Source of the DNA: Massilia sp. HP4
GTDB taxonomy: Bacteria; Pseudomonadota; Gammaproteobacteria; Burkholderiales; Burkholderiaceae_D
Reading direction: 5' to 3'
NCBI RefSeq assembly: GCF_005222695.1
Contig: NZ_STGG01000070.1
Location: 88,963 to 152,962 of the forward strand
Length of the DNA stretch: 64,000 nucleotides
Part shown: positions 41,012-49,879 of the stretch, piece after piece
Layout: each line of letters begins with the position of its first letter
How positions within the stretch are numbered: position 1 is the stretch's first letter
Translations under genes and position numbers: made by a program
The notes under the pieces: model-generated
Told to the model about the DNA's origin: nothing
The model's input: the letters and a program-made list of their open reading frames with translations, nothing else
Databases searched by the model: none

Positions 41012-42424
41012 TCACGCCTGCGGCAGCGTGATCGTCACCTGCAGCCCGCCATCCCCGCGGTTGCGCGCCACGATCTCGCCGCCATGGGCCTGCACCACGC
41101 GCTGCGCGATCGCCAGCCCCAGGCCGTGGCCGTCGACGCCGGTGCGCGAAGCACCGGCGCGAAAGAAGGGCTGGAACACCGCCGCCAGGTCTTCCTGGGG
41201 GATGCCGGGCCCGCGATCGAGCACGTCGATGCGGGCCTGTCCGGCCTCGAGGCGCAGCGCGACGGTCACGATACCGCCCTGGGCGCCATGCTTGGCGGCG
41301 TTGCGCACCACGTTCTCGAGCGCGCTCCACAACAGGTCCGGGTCGCCGGTCACGCCGACCCTGCCCTCGGCCTCGATCAGGATCCGGGTCGCATTCACGG
41401 GTGCGCGGCCGTCGCGCACGTCGAGCTGGGCCGCCTCGAAACGGGCGTCGGCCACGATGCTGTCGGCCAGCTCGGTGAGGTCGACCGGCTCGCGCCGCAG
41501 GGCGTCGGGCAGGGCTTCCAGGCGCGACAGGGTCAGCAGCTCGCCGACCAGCTTGTCCATGCGGTTGCACTCGCGCTCGACGCGCTCGAGCATGCTGCCG
41601 ATCTTGTCGGGTTGCTGGTGCGCCAGCCCGACCGCTGCCTGCATGCGCGCCAGCGGCGAGCGCAGTTCGTGCGAGACGTCGTGCAGCAGGCGGCGCTGGC
41701 CATCCATCAGTGCGCGCAGGCGGCCGCTCATGCGGTCGAAGTCGCGTCCCAGGTCGGAGAGCTCGTCGCCGCCCTTGGTGGCGCGGCCGAAGCGCGGCGC
41801 CAGGTCGCCGGCGGCGGCGGCCTCGAAGGCGCTGCGCAGGGCGCGGATCGGACGCGAGAAATACCAGGCAAGCAGCGCCGCGAACAGCAGGCTGGCGACG
41901 ACGGCAGCCCCGATCACGACGGTCTGCCCGATGCGCCGGCGCGCGCCGGGGTCGAGCGCCGGCACCAACGGGTCGGGGCCGCCACGCGCGCCTGCCGGCC
42001 GGCCCGGCTGGCGCGAGACGAAGGCGACATACTGCGCCCCGTCCGGGGCGACCAGGCGCCGTGCGCCGCGCCAGGAATTCCCCTCGCTGCCACGCTGTTC
42101 TGCGCTCCCGAGCTGGCGCTCGGCTTCTTTCAGCAGCTCGGCCGGGACCGCGCGCCCCAGCAGGTCGCGGCGCGCCGCGTCGAGCACGAACATCTGCGGA
42201 CGCCGCATCTCGCCCAGCAGCGCACGCAGCGCCGCCTCTCCGCCATGGCGAAGGGTGGCCGCCGCGGCGTCGAGCGCGATCGCGGCCGGCGGGCCGGAGT
42301 CGAGGGCCGGCGTGGCTTTCTGGCGCGCCTGGTCGCGCAGCCAGAAGGCGCCGCCAATGGCGATGGTGGCCGTCAGCTGGGTCAGCAAGATGCAGAGGAA
42401 GAACTTCCAGAACAGCCGGCCCAT
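41012..42424 (-). CDS. cpxA: Envelope-stress sensor histidine kinase, CpxA-like
   Basis: A 470-residue membrane sensor kinase. It has an N-terminal helix (FFLCILLTQLTATIAIGGAF), a periplasmic sensor of about 130 residues, a second helix (VVIGAAVVASLLFAALLAWY), HAMP, and the kinase core: H-box RRLLHDVSHELRSPLARMQA, N-box ENVVRNAAKHG, G1 DRGPGIPQEDL and G2 GHGLGLAIAQRVV. It starts 1 bp after the CpxR-like gene's stop and so is co-translated with it. The partner and upstream CpxR box support the Cpx assignment. Confidence 0.88.
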   Translation of the reverse strand: MGRLFWKFFLCILLTQLTATIAIGGAFWLRDQARQKATPALDSGPPAAIALDAAAATLRHGGEAALRALLGEMRRPQMFVLDAARRDLLGRAVPAELLKEAERQLGSAEQRGSEGNSWRGARRLVAPDGAQYVAFVSRQPGRPAGARGGPDPLVPALDPGARRRIGQTVVIGAAVVASLLFAALLAWYFSRPIRALRSAFEAAAAGDLAPRFGRATKGGDELSDLGRDFDRMSGRLRALMDGQRRLLHDVSHELRSPLARMQAAVGLAHQQPDKIGSMLERVERECNRMDKLVGELLTLSRLEALPDALRREPVDLTELADSIVADARFEAAQLDVRDGRAPVNATRILIEAEGRVGVTGDPDLLWSALENVVRNAAKHGAQGGIVTVALRLEAGQARIDVLDRGPGIPQEDLAAVFQPFFRAGASRTGVDGHGLGLAIAQRVVQAHGGEIVARNRGDGGLQVTITLPQA

Positions 42425-42425
42425 G

Positions 42426-43112
42426 CTAGTCCTTGATCAGCTGGTAGCCCTGGCGGTAGATGGTCTGCAGGCAGGAACGGCCGTCAGCCAGGGGCCCCAG
42501 CTTGTGGCGCAGGCTGCTCAGGTGGACATCGATATTGCGGTCGAAGCGCGCCAGCGGCCTTCCCAGGCCCTGCTCGGACAGGTCGTTCTTGCTCACCGGC
42601 TTGCCGGCGTTCCTGGCCAGGACTTCCAGCAGGTTGAATTCGGTGCTGGTCAGGTCCAGCGGCCTGCCGTCCCAGGTCGCGCGCCGTCCTTCGGGATGCA
42701 TGGCCAGCTTGCCGACCGTGAGGGTCGCCCCGGGCCCGCTGTCGGGTTGGGCCTGGGTGCGGCGCAGGATGGCGCGCACCCGCGCCGTCAGTTCGCGCGG
42801 CGTGCAGGGCTTGGCCACGTAGTCGTCGGCGCCCAGTTCCAGGCCGAGGATGCGGTCGGCGTCGTCGCCGCGCGCGGTCAGCATCAGCACCGGGATGCGG
42901 CTGGCCGCGCGGATCCGGCGCAGGGCCTCGATGCCGCCGCTGCCGGGCATCATGACGTCGAGGATGGCGATGGCGTAGTGACCGCCGAGCGCCTCGCGCG
43001 CGCCGTCTTCGCCGTTATGGACGTACGTGACCTTGAAACCTTCTTGTTCGAGGTATTCGGCGAACATGCCGACCAGTTCGACGTCGTCATCGATAAGCAA
43101 TACATGGTTCAT
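42426..43112 (-). CDS. cpxR: OmpR-family response regulator, CpxR-like
   Basis: A 228-residue response regulator. The receiver domain shows the acidic pair in LLIDDDVELV, the phospho-Asp in AILDVMMPGSGG, the Thr in LMLTARGDDADRI and the Lys in DDYVAKPCTPREL. The winged-helix output domain follows (LDLTSTEFNLLEVLARNAGK, then NIDVHLSSLRHKLGP). I used the ATG at 43112 (MNHVLLIDDD), because upstream in-frame sequence is not receiver-like. A GTAAA-N5-GTAAA box upstream predicts self-activation. Confidence 0.92.
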   Translation of the reverse strand: MNHVLLIDDDVELVGMFAEYLEQEGFKVTYVHNGEDGAREALGGHYAIAILDVMMPGSGGIEALRRIRAASRIPVLMLTARGDDADRILGLELGADDYVAKPCTPRELTARVRAILRRTQAQPDSGPGATLTVGKLAMHPEGRRATWDGRPLDLTSTEFNLLEVLARNAGKPVSKNDLSEQGLGRPLARFDRNIDVHLSSLRHKLGPLADGRSCLQTIYRQGYQLIKD

Positions 43113-43163
43113 GGCGACAGGATAGCGCAGTCGCGCGTGAAGGTCGTTCCCGCGACGCGGGGC

Positions 43164-43198
43164 TTTACCCGGATTTACCTGGTTTAGGCGCGCTTTAC
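43164..43198 (-). promoter_or_regulatory. CpxR box array upstream of cpxR
   Basis: On the minus strand GTAAA (43178-43174) and GTAAA (43168-43164) are separated by exactly 5 bp, which equals the CpxR consensus GTAAA-N5-GTAAA. A third GTAAA lies at 43198-43194 and a CTAAA-like copy at about 43187-43183, so the half-sites recur at about one helical turn. The array lies 52-86 bp before cpxR and 48-82 bp before the divergent dioxygenase gene, so both may be controlled. Confidence 0.7.
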
Positions 43199-43245
43199 AG
43201 CGCCGCGCCACACAATGGCCGCGCCAAGACAAAGACAGGACCACC

Positions 43246-44121
43246 ATGAAACCGATGACCATACACGCTGCCTCGCGCACCACTGGCGCCCTGGGCGCCG
43301 CCCAGCTGCTGGCCACGCGCGCCACGCGCCGCCAGTCGCTGCGCTGGCTGAGTGCCTGGGCCGGCGCCGCCGCCATGCCGTTGGCCGGCTGCGGCGGCGC
43401 TGCCTCCGATGGCTACGGCATCACGACCTCGACCACCACGACGGGCAGCGGCAGCACCGGCGGCGGCAGCGCCGCCTGTTCCGTGATCCCCGAGGAGACC
43501 GGCGGCCCATATCCGGGCGACGGCACCAACCGCAACGCCAACGGCGTGGCCAATGCCCTGGTCTTGTCCGGCATCGTGCGTAGCGATATCCGCGCCAGCG
43601 TGGCCGGCGCCAGCGGCGTGGCGCAAGGCGTGCCGCTGACGATCCGCCTGAAAATCGAGAACGTGGTCCAGGGCTGCACGGCGGCGGGCGGCGCCGCCAT
43701 CTACCTGTGGCACTGCACCCGCGAGGGCGGCTATTCGATGTACAGCAATGGCGTCGCCGATGAGAACTACCTGCGCGGCGTGCAGGAAGCCGACAGCGAG
43801 GGCTGGGTGACCTTCACGACGATCTTCCCCGGCTGCTACGACGGGCGCATGCCGCACGTGCACTTCGAGGTGTATCCGTCACTCGCCAGGGCAGGCAGCG
43901 CCGCCAACCGGGTGCGCACTTCGCAATTCACCTTCCCGCTGGCGACCCTGGACGAGGCCTACGCCAGCAGCGGCTACACCAGCAGCGTGCGCAACCTGGC
44001 GCGCATCAGCTACGCGACCGATAACGTCTTCAGCGACGGCACGGCGCTGCAGATGGCAAGCATGACAGGCAATGCGGCGCAGGGCTACACGGCCACGCTC
44101 ACTGTAGGCGTTTCCCTCTAA
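43246..44121 (+). CDS. Tat-exported intradiol-dioxygenase-like lipoprotein
   Basis: A 291-residue protein with a twin-arginine signal (TRRQSLRWLSAWAGAAAMPL) ending in a lipobox (LAGC), a Gly/Ser/Thr linker and an intradiol-dioxygenase beta-sandwich. Fe-ligand candidates are in IYLWHCTREGGYSMY and PGCYDGRMPHVHFEV, the latter keeping the Tyr-x3-Arg-x2-His-x-His-like spacing of catechol dioxygenases. The Tat signal fits a cofactor-loaded enzyme, anchored in the envelope. Its substrate is unknown; similar proteins are annotated as protocatechuate dioxygenase-like. It is divergent from cpxR across the CpxR boxes, so it is a candidate Cpx target. Confidence 0.82.
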   Translation: MKPMTIHAASRTTGALGAAQLLATRATRRQSLRWLSAWAGAAAMPLAGCGGAASDGYGITTSTTTTGSGSTGGGSAACSVIPEETGGPYPGDGTNRNANGVANALVLSGIVRSDIRASVAGASGVAQGVPLTIRLKIENVVQGCTAAGGAAIYLWHCTREGGYSMYSNGVADENYLRGVQEADSEGWVTFTTIFPGCYDGRMPHVHFEVYPSLARAGSAANRVRTSQFTFPLATLDEAYASSGYTSSVRNLARISYATDNVFSDGTALQMASMTGNAAQGYTATLTVGVSL

Positions 44122-44186
44122 AGGAGGTCCGCAGGGCGGCGCCAGCCATTACAATGGACCGCTGTTGACCTTGACATCGCCGCTCC

Positions 44187-44993
44187 ATGACCAAGCCTTT
44201 GCTTCATTTCGCCCACGGTAACAGCTATCCCGCAGGCACCTACAACCGCCTGCTGGCCCAGTTGCGGCTCCACTACGATGTGCGCAGCCTGGACATGCAT
44301 GGCCACGATCCGCGCCATCCGGTCGGCGATGGCTGGAACGCGCTGGTCGACGAGCTGGTCGAGCATCTCGAAGGGTATGGCCAGCCGGCGATCCTGGTCG
44401 GCCATTCGCTGGGAGGGATGTTGTGCATGATGGCGGCCAAGCGCCGCCCCGAGCTGGCGCGTTGCGTGGTGATGCTCGATTCGCCGGTGGTGGCGGGCTG
44501 GCGCGCGCTCGGTTGGCGCCTGGCCAAGCTGGCCGGCTGGGGCGAGCGCCTGTCGCCGGCGCGCTTTGCCCGCAAGCGCCGCGAACTGTGGCCCAGCCGC
44601 GAAGCCGCCTACGATCATTTCAGCGCCAAGCCGATCTTCCAGGCCTGGGCGCCGGGCGCGCTGGACGACTACCTCGAACACGGCCTCGCGCCGCATCCGG
44701 ACGGCGTCACCCTGCGCTTCCGGCGCGAGGTCGAATCGGCCATCTACCAGACGCTCCCGCACCATATGGATGCGGTGATCCGCGATCCGTTTCCGGTGCC
44801 GGTCGGCTTCGTTGCCGGCACCCGGTCCGAAGAGATGCGCCAGGCCGGCATGGACGCGACCCGCAGGCTGGTGGGCGAGAACCTGCTCATGATCGAGGGC
44901 GGCCACTTGTACCCGCTCGAAAAGCCGCAGGAAACGGCGCGCCTGGCGCACGCCATGATCGAACGGCTGCTGGCCGCGCCGACGCGGCCTTAG
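44187..44993 (+). CDS. Alpha/beta hydrolase
   Basis: A 268-residue cytosolic alpha/beta-hydrolase. The oxyanion region is FAHGNSYPAGTYN, the nucleophile elbow is ILVGHSLGGMLCMMAAKR (GHSLG), and the late His lies in MIEGGHLYPLEKPQETA. The Asp is probably in the PFPVPVGFVAGTRS region, less clearly. It is a standard esterase/lipase-like protein whose substrate cannot be told. It is convergent with a small lipoprotein gene (1-bp gap). Confidence 0.85.
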   Translation: MTKPLLHFAHGNSYPAGTYNRLLAQLRLHYDVRSLDMHGHDPRHPVGDGWNALVDELVEHLEGYGQPAILVGHSLGGMLCMMAAKRRPELARCVVMLDSPVVAGWRALGWRLAKLAGWGERLSPARFARKRRELWPSREAAYDHFSAKPIFQAWAPGALDDYLEHGLAPHPDGVTLRFRREVESAIYQTLPHHMDAVIRDPFPVPVGFVAGTRSEEMRQAGMDATRRLVGENLLMIEGGHLYPLEKPQETARLAHAMIERLLAAPTRP

Positions 44994-44994
44994 A

Positions 44995-45258
44995 TCAGTA
45001 ACCTTGCTGGCGGTCCATCGGCTTGGCCTGGTTGTCGAAAGAATCGCGCGCATCGCGTGAGCCGACGGTCTTGACGGTGCGGTCGCCGCCGCCTTTTTTC
45101 GGAATGCGCGAGCCGGTCAATGTTTCGTCGTCGAACCTGGCCGCGATGGCCGGCGCTGCCGCGGCCGGCGGTGTCGGCTGCTCGCTGGTGGGCGCGGAGG
45201 TGCATGCGGCGAGGATCAGGACAAACGCAGCAACCAGGGCCTTGCTGAGGTGTTGCAT
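44995..45258 (-). CDS. Small lipoprotein
   Basis: An 87-residue lipoprotein precursor. The signal is LVAAFVLILAACTSAPTSEQ with lipobox LAAC, followed by a Pro/Ala linker and a polar C-terminal part (TGSRIPKKGGGDRTVKTV). A CGGAGA ribosome-binding site lies seven bases before the ATG. I recognise no domain; proteins of this size with the TGSRIP motif are common as unknowns in this group. It is divergent from dcd. Confidence 0.7.
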   Translation of the reverse strand: MQHLSKALVAAFVLILAACTSAPTSEQPTPPAAAAPAIAARFDDETLTGSRIPKKGGGDRTVKTVGSRDARDSFDNQAKPMDRQQGY

Positions 45259-45404
45259 GTGAATCTCCGTCGAATAGGATGACTTATGGTATTCACAATC
45301 CGGCTTGTTCGCAATGTATATTGACAGGCCGGCCAGCGACGACCCTCACCAGCGCCGCCATTTCGCGTAAAATCGCGGGATTTTCTCCCTGCTGGAAACC
45401 GACA

Positions 45405-45971
45405 ATGACTATCAAGAGCGACAAATGGATCCGCCGCATGGCGGAAAGCACCGGCATGATCGAGCCGTTCGAGCCGCAGCAGGTACGGGAGCAGGACGGC
45501 CGCCGCATCATCTCCTTCGGCACCTCGTCATATGGCTACGACATCCGCTGCGCCGATGAATTCAAGGTGTTCACCAACATCAACAGCACCATCGTCGACC
45601 CGAAGAACTTCGATTCGAACTCCTTCGTCGACGTCAAGAGCGACGTCTGCATCATCCCGCCAAACTCGTTCGCGCTGGCGCGCACCATCGAATACTTCCG
45701 CATCCCGCGCAATGTGCTGACCGTCTGCCTGGGCAAGTCGACCTATGCGCGTTGCGGCATCATCGTCAACGTGACGCCGTTCGAGCCGGAATGGGAAGGC
45801 TATGTGACGCTGGAGTTTTCGAACACGACCCCGCTGCCGGCCAAGATCTATGCCGGCGAAGGCTGCGCGCAAGTGCTGTTCTTTGAAAGCGACGAAGTCT
45901 GCGAGACCTCGTACAAGGACCGCGGCGGCAAGTACCAGGGCCAGCACGGCGTGACCCTGCCGAAGACCTGA
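45405..45971 (+). CDS. dcd: dCTP deaminase
   Basis: A 188-residue trimeric enzyme that converts dCTP to dUTP for thymidylate synthesis. Family motifs are present: FGTSSYGYDIRCADEFKVFT, then SFALARTIEYFRIPRNVLTV, LGKSTYARCGIIVNVTPFEP (catalytic Glu in FEPEWEG) and SYKDRGGKYQGQHGVTLPK. The start at 45405 is the standard one (MTIKSDKWIRRMA); the frame is open 42 codons further without similarity. It is monocistronic and convergent with the sigma-factor gene (1-bp gap). Confidence 0.95.
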   Translation: MTIKSDKWIRRMAESTGMIEPFEPQQVREQDGRRIISFGTSSYGYDIRCADEFKVFTNINSTIVDPKNFDSNSFVDVKSDVCIIPPNSFALARTIEYFRIPRNVLTVCLGKSTYARCGIIVNVTPFEPEWEGYVTLEFSNTTPLPAKIYAGEGCAQVLFFESDEVCETSYKDRGGKYQGQHGVTLPKT

Positions 45972-45972
45972 T

Positions 45973-46863
45973 TCAGGTCGTCGATCGCCGCACCTGGCGC
46001 GCAGCGCGCTCCAGGTGCGCCAGCTTGTCCGGGTTGCGCGTCACATAGATGGCGGTGATGCGTCCCGCCTCGATCTGGAGCGCGGTAGTCTGCAGCAGGC
46101 CGTCGCTCTCGAGCGTGATCCGGCCCGGCAGTCCATCGATGCTGGCCATGCGCAGCATCTCGGCCGTGTTCCAGCCGCCTTTTTCCCTGAACGCCTGCAG
46201 CAAGCGCAGCACCTTGTCCTGGCCGAAGATCGGATTGACGAGGGCCGGGCGCTTGCCCCCGCCGTCGCCATAGAACACGACGTCGTTCGACAGCAGTTGC
46301 CGTAGCTGGGCCAGGTCGCCGCTGTGCGAGGCCGCGAAGAACGCCGCAGCGATCTCCTTCTGCCGGTCCTGCGCCATCGGGAAGCGCGGCCGCGCCTGGC
46401 TCACATGGGCGCGCGCGCGGCTGGCCAGCTGGCGGCAGGCCGCCGGCTCGCGGCCGATGGCTTCGGCCACCTCGTCGAACTCCATGTCGAACACGTCGTG
46501 CAGCAAGAAGGCCGCGCGTTCCAGCGGCGACAGGCGCTCCATCGCCAGCATCAGCGGCAGGGTGATGTCGTCATCGTCTTCGGCCGGGTCGACGAAGGGT
46601 TCCGGCAGCCAGGGACCGATGTATTGCTCGCGCTTGATGCGGCTCGATTTCAGCACGTCGAGGCACAGGCGGGTCACGGTGCGCACCAGGAAGGCTTCGG
46701 GTTGGCGCACCGCGTCGCGATCGGCGCCATGCCAGCGCAGCCAGGCATCCTGCACCACGTCCTCGGCCTCGGCCACCGAACCGAGCATGCGGTAGGCGAT
46801 GCGCTGCAGGCGCGGGCGGCGGGCGGTGAAGAACGCCGCCGAGTCGATGTCGCTGGTATCCAT
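45973..46863 (-). CDS. ECF41-type sigma factor with SnoaL-like C-terminal domain
   Basis: A 296-residue extracytoplasmic-function sigma factor. Region 2 is RLQRIAYRMLGSVAEAEDVV (near residue 18), region 4 is LSPLERAAFLLHDVFDMEFD, and the C-terminal NTF2/SnoaL-like domain includes the ECF41 signatures DGGGKRPA and NPDKLAHL. In this group the C-terminal domain replaces a separate anti-sigma factor and modulates activity. The usual partner gene (a carboxymuconolactone decarboxylase, oxidoreductase or epimerase) is not adjacent here. Its neighbours are dcd and a decarboxylase. Confidence 0.88.
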   Translation of the reverse strand: MDTSDIDSAAFFTARRPRLQRIAYRMLGSVAEAEDVVQDAWLRWHGADRDAVRQPEAFLVRTVTRLCLDVLKSSRIKREQYIGPWLPEPFVDPAEDDDDITLPLMLAMERLSPLERAAFLLHDVFDMEFDEVAEAIGREPAACRQLASRARAHVSQARPRFPMAQDRQKEIAAAFFAASHSGDLAQLRQLLSNDVVFYGDGGGKRPALVNPIFGQDKVLRLLQAFREKGGWNTAEMLRMASIDGLPGRITLESDGLLQTTALQIEAGRITAIYVTRNPDKLAHLERAARQVRRSTT

Positions 46864-46881
46864 GGGCTGACATGATACGCG

Positions 46882-46910
46882 AAAAAAAAGGCCCGGATTG
46901 GTTCCGGGCC
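46882..46910 (-). terminator. Rho-independent terminator of the decarboxylase gene
   Basis: On the minus strand GGCCCGGA, a 5-nt loop and TCCGGGCC form a perfect 8-bp stem (46910-46890), followed by eight T (46889-46882). It lies 24 bp after the decarboxylase stop. This is the clearest intrinsic terminator in the window. Confidence 0.93.
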
Positions 46911-46933
46911 TCTTGCTACAGGGGGATGCGTAA

Positions 46934-49192
46934 TTACGCGTCCTGCATCACGCAATCGACGAAGTAGCCGCGCTTGCCGTCGACCTCGCGCTTGACCAGG
47001 CCGTGGACGTCGGTTTCGAAGCCCGGGAAGCGCTCGTTGAAGTCGCGTGCGAAGCGCAGGTAGTCGACGATGGTCTTGTTGAAGCGCTCGCCCGGGATCA
47101 GCAGCGGAATGCCCGGCGGATAAGGCGTCAGCAGGATCGCCGTGATGCGGCCTTCCAGTTCGTCGATCGCGACGCGCTCGATCCTGCGATGCGCCATATT
47201 GGCGAAGGCGTCCGACGGCTTCATCGCAGGTACCATGTCCGACAGGTACATCTCGGTCGTCAGGCGGGCCACGTCGCGCGACTTGTAGAAGGTGTGGATC
47301 TCGGTGCACAGGTCGCGCAGGCCGCGGGTTTCGTAGCGCGGGTTGGCCGCGGCGAACTGCGGCATCACGCGCCACATCGGCTGGTTGCGGTCGTAGTCGT
47401 CCTTGAACTGCTGCAGCGCCGTCACCAGCGTGTTCCAGCGGCCCTTGGTGATGCCGATGGTGAACATGATGAAGAACGAGTACAGGCCGCACTTCTCGAT
47501 GATCACGCCGTGTTCGGCCAGGTATTTGGTGACGATCGAGGCCGGGATGCCGGTCTCGCCGAACTGGCCCGACAGGTCCAGGCCCGGGGTCACGATGGTG
47601 GCCTTGATCGGGTCGAGCATATTGAAGCCCGGCGCCAGCTTGCCGAAGCCGTGCCAGGTTTCCTCGGCGCGGATCATCCAGTCGTCCTGGGTGCCGATGC
47701 CTTCTTCCGAGAATTTGTCCGGTCCCCAGACCTGGAACCACCAGTCGTCGCCGAAGTCCTCGTCGACCTTCTTCATCGCGCGGCGGAAGTCCAGCGCCTC
47801 CAGGATCGATTCCTCGACCAGGGCGGTGCCGCCCGGCGCCTCCATCATCGCGGCGGCGACGTCGCACGAAGCGATGATCGAATACTGCGGCGAGGTCGAG
47901 GTGTGCATCAGGTAGGCCTCGTTGAAGGCGTCCTGGTCGAGCTTGACCGATTCGGACTCGCGCACCAGCACCTGCGATGCCTGCGACAGGCCGGCAAGCA
48001 GCTTGTGCGTGGACTGGGTCGAGAAGATCATCGACTCCTTGGCGCGCGGGCGGTTCTGGCCGATCGCGTGCATGTTCTTGTAGAAGTCGTGGAAGGTGGC
48101 GTGCGGCAGCCAGGCTTCGTCGAAGTGCAGCGTGTCGATCTTCCCGTCCAACATCTCGCGCAGGGTCTCGACGTTGTACACCACCCCGTCGTAGGTCGAC
48201 TGGGTGATGGTCAGGATGCGCGGCTTCTTGTTGACGGCGTCGCGCGCGAACGGGTTCGCCTCGATCTTGCGGGCGATCGATTCGGGCGTGAACTCTTCGA
48301 GCGGGATCGGGCCGATGATGCCGAGGTGGTTCCGGGTCGGCATCAGGAACACCGGGATCGCGCCGCACATGATGATCGAGTGCAGGATCGACTTGTGGCA
48401 GTTGCGGTCGACCACGACGATGTCGCCCGGCGCCACGGTCGAGTGCCACACCATCTTGTTCGAGGTCGAGGTGCCGTTGGTCACGAAATAGCAGTGGTCG
48501 GCGCTGTAGATGCGCGCGGCGTTGCGCTCGGACTTGGCCACCGGGCCGGTGTGGTCGAGCAGCTGGCCGAGTTCTTCGACCGCGTTGCAGACATCGGCGC
48601 GCAGCATGTTCTCGCCGAAGAACTGGTGGAACATCTGGCCGATCGGGCTCTTCAAGAAGGCGACGCCGCCCGAGTGGCCCGGGCAGTGCCACGAATACGA
48701 GCCGTCGTAGGCATAGTTGACCAGCGCGCGGAAGAACGGCGGCGCCAGGCTGTCGAGATAGGCCTTGGCCTCGCGGATGATGTGGCGCGCCACGAATTCC
48801 GGGGTGTCCTCGAACATGTGGATGAAGCCGTGCAGCTCCTTCAGGATGTCGTTCGGGATGTGGCGGCTGGTGCGGGTCTCGCCATAGATATAGATCGGGA
48901 TATCGGCGTTCTTGTGACGGATTTCCTTCACGAAGGCGCGCAGGCCGACCAGCGCCGTGTCGGTGTCTTCGAGCGAGCCGCTGCCGAATTCCTCGTCGTC
49001 GATCGACAGGACGAAGGCCGACGCGCGCGACTGCTGCTGGGCGAACTGGGACAGGTCGCCATAGCTGGTCACACCGACGACCTCCATGCCTTCCTGTTCC
49101 ATCGCGGCCGCCAGGGCGCGAATGCCGAGACCGGAGGTGTTCTCCGAGCGGAAATCCTCATCGATGATGACGATTGGGAAACGAAATTTCAT
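46934..49192 (-). CDS. Orn/Lys/Arg decarboxylase (PLP-dependent)
   Basis: A 752-residue fold-type I PLP decarboxylase of the large bacterial ornithine/lysine/arginine group, which makes a polyamine and consumes a proton. The N-terminal wing (FPIVIIDEDFRSENTSGLGI), the PLP core (WHCPGHSGGVAFLKSPIGQM, then TNGTSTSNKMVWHS, LHFDEAWLPHATFHDFY) and the PLP-Lys in STQSTHKLLAGLSQASQ are present, with the C-terminal region at LTPYPPGIPLLIPGERF. I used the ATG at 49192 (MKFRFP) over one four codons earlier. Ornithine, lysine or arginine cannot be told apart by eye. It is monocistronic with its own terminator. Confidence 0.9.
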   Translation of the reverse strand: MKFRFPIVIIDEDFRSENTSGLGIRALAAAMEQEGMEVVGVTSYGDLSQFAQQQSRASAFVLSIDDEEFGSGSLEDTDTALVGLRAFVKEIRHKNADIPIYIYGETRTSRHIPNDILKELHGFIHMFEDTPEFVARHIIREAKAYLDSLAPPFFRALVNYAYDGSYSWHCPGHSGGVAFLKSPIGQMFHQFFGENMLRADVCNAVEELGQLLDHTGPVAKSERNAARIYSADHCYFVTNGTSTSNKMVWHSTVAPGDIVVVDRNCHKSILHSIIMCGAIPVFLMPTRNHLGIIGPIPLEEFTPESIARKIEANPFARDAVNKKPRILTITQSTYDGVVYNVETLREMLDGKIDTLHFDEAWLPHATFHDFYKNMHAIGQNRPRAKESMIFSTQSTHKLLAGLSQASQVLVRESESVKLDQDAFNEAYLMHTSTSPQYSIIASCDVAAAMMEAPGGTALVEESILEALDFRRAMKKVDEDFGDDWWFQVWGPDKFSEEGIGTQDDWMIRAEETWHGFGKLAPGFNMLDPIKATIVTPGLDLSGQFGETGIPASIVTKYLAEHGVIIEKCGLYSFFIMFTIGITKGRWNTLVTALQQFKDDYDRNQPMWRVMPQFAAANPRYETRGLRDLCTEIHTFYKSRDVARLTTEMYLSDMVPAMKPSDAFANMAHRRIERVAIDELEGRITAILLTPYPPGIPLLIPGERFNKTIVDYLRFARDFNERFPGFETDVHGLVKREVDGKRGYFVDCVMQDA

Positions 49193-49369
49193 GGACAGCT
49201 CCAAAACGAAGCGCCGTGGCAGCGGCAGGTCCTGGCCGGATGGTTCCGGAAAGGCTGGCCGCCGCGCACGGCACCGTAGAAAAATGAGAAGCGGATTTTC
49301 GCAGAAAACGCGGATCCCGGTGCAAGTTTTTTTGCTAGGTTAGCCACAGTTCCGGAAGGGTGGCGCACT

Positions 49370-49879
49370 CTAGTCGATGTGTTCCCCGTCGCTGCGCCTG
49401 TAGGTCACGAAGGCATAGTCGAATCCCTGCTCTTGGGCGCGGTGCGATTCGCGTGCGGTCTCGATCCACACGCCCGGATCGAGCGGCGGGAAGAAGGTGT
49501 CGCAACGAAAGGCGCGATCGATATGGGTGACGATCATCGCGTCGGCAATGTCCATCGCCGCCGCGAAGACCTGGGCGCCGCCGATGATGCTGGCCGGCTC
49601 GCCATCGAGCAGCGCAATGGCGGCCTCCAGCGAATCGGCTGTGTCGACGCCCTCGTGCGACCAGGCGCCGTTACGGGTAATCACGATATTGCGGCGCTTG
49701 GGCAGCGGGCGGCCGATCGAATCGAAGGTCTTGCGGCCCATGACGATCGGCTTGCCGAGCGTGACGCGCTTGAAGTGCGCCAGGTCTTCGGGCAGGTGCC
49801 AGGGCAGCTGGTTGTCCAGGCCGATGCCGTTGTTGGCGTCGACCGCGACCACGAGCGTCAGGCGAGGGCGGTCGCTCAT
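49370..49879 (-). CDS. folA: Dihydrofolate reductase
   Basis: A 169-residue NADPH-dependent reductase that regenerates tetrahydrofolate. The standard motifs are present: LTLVVAVDANNGIGLDNQLP, WHLPEDLAHFKRVTLGKPIV, MGRKTFDSIGRPLPKRRN and the cofactor loop SIIGGAQVFAAAM. The ATG overlaps the thyA stop (ATGA), so the two folate-cycle enzymes are co-translated. Because the RND pump group exports trimethoprim in relatives, folA is the likely antifolate target. Confidence 0.96.
   Translation of the reverse strand: MSDRPRLTLVVAVDANNGIGLDNQLPWHLPEDLAHFKRVTLGKPIVMGRKTFDSIGRPLPKRRNIVITRNGAWSHEGVDTADSLEAAIALLDGEPASIIGGAQVFAAAMDIADAMIVTHIDRAFRCDTFFPPLDPGVWIETARESHRAQEQGFDYAFVTYRRSDGEHID

Noticed and set aside
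44110..44187. A strong AAAGGAGGTC just after the dioxygenase stop, suggesting a small gene
   Set aside because: No start codon at proper distance opens a frame longer than a few codons before the hydrolase gene.
47003..49279. A 758-codon plus-strand open frame opposite the decarboxylase gene
   Set aside because: Antisense shadow rich in Val/Arg/His with no family signature; the opposite strand has full PLP-enzyme motifs and a terminator.
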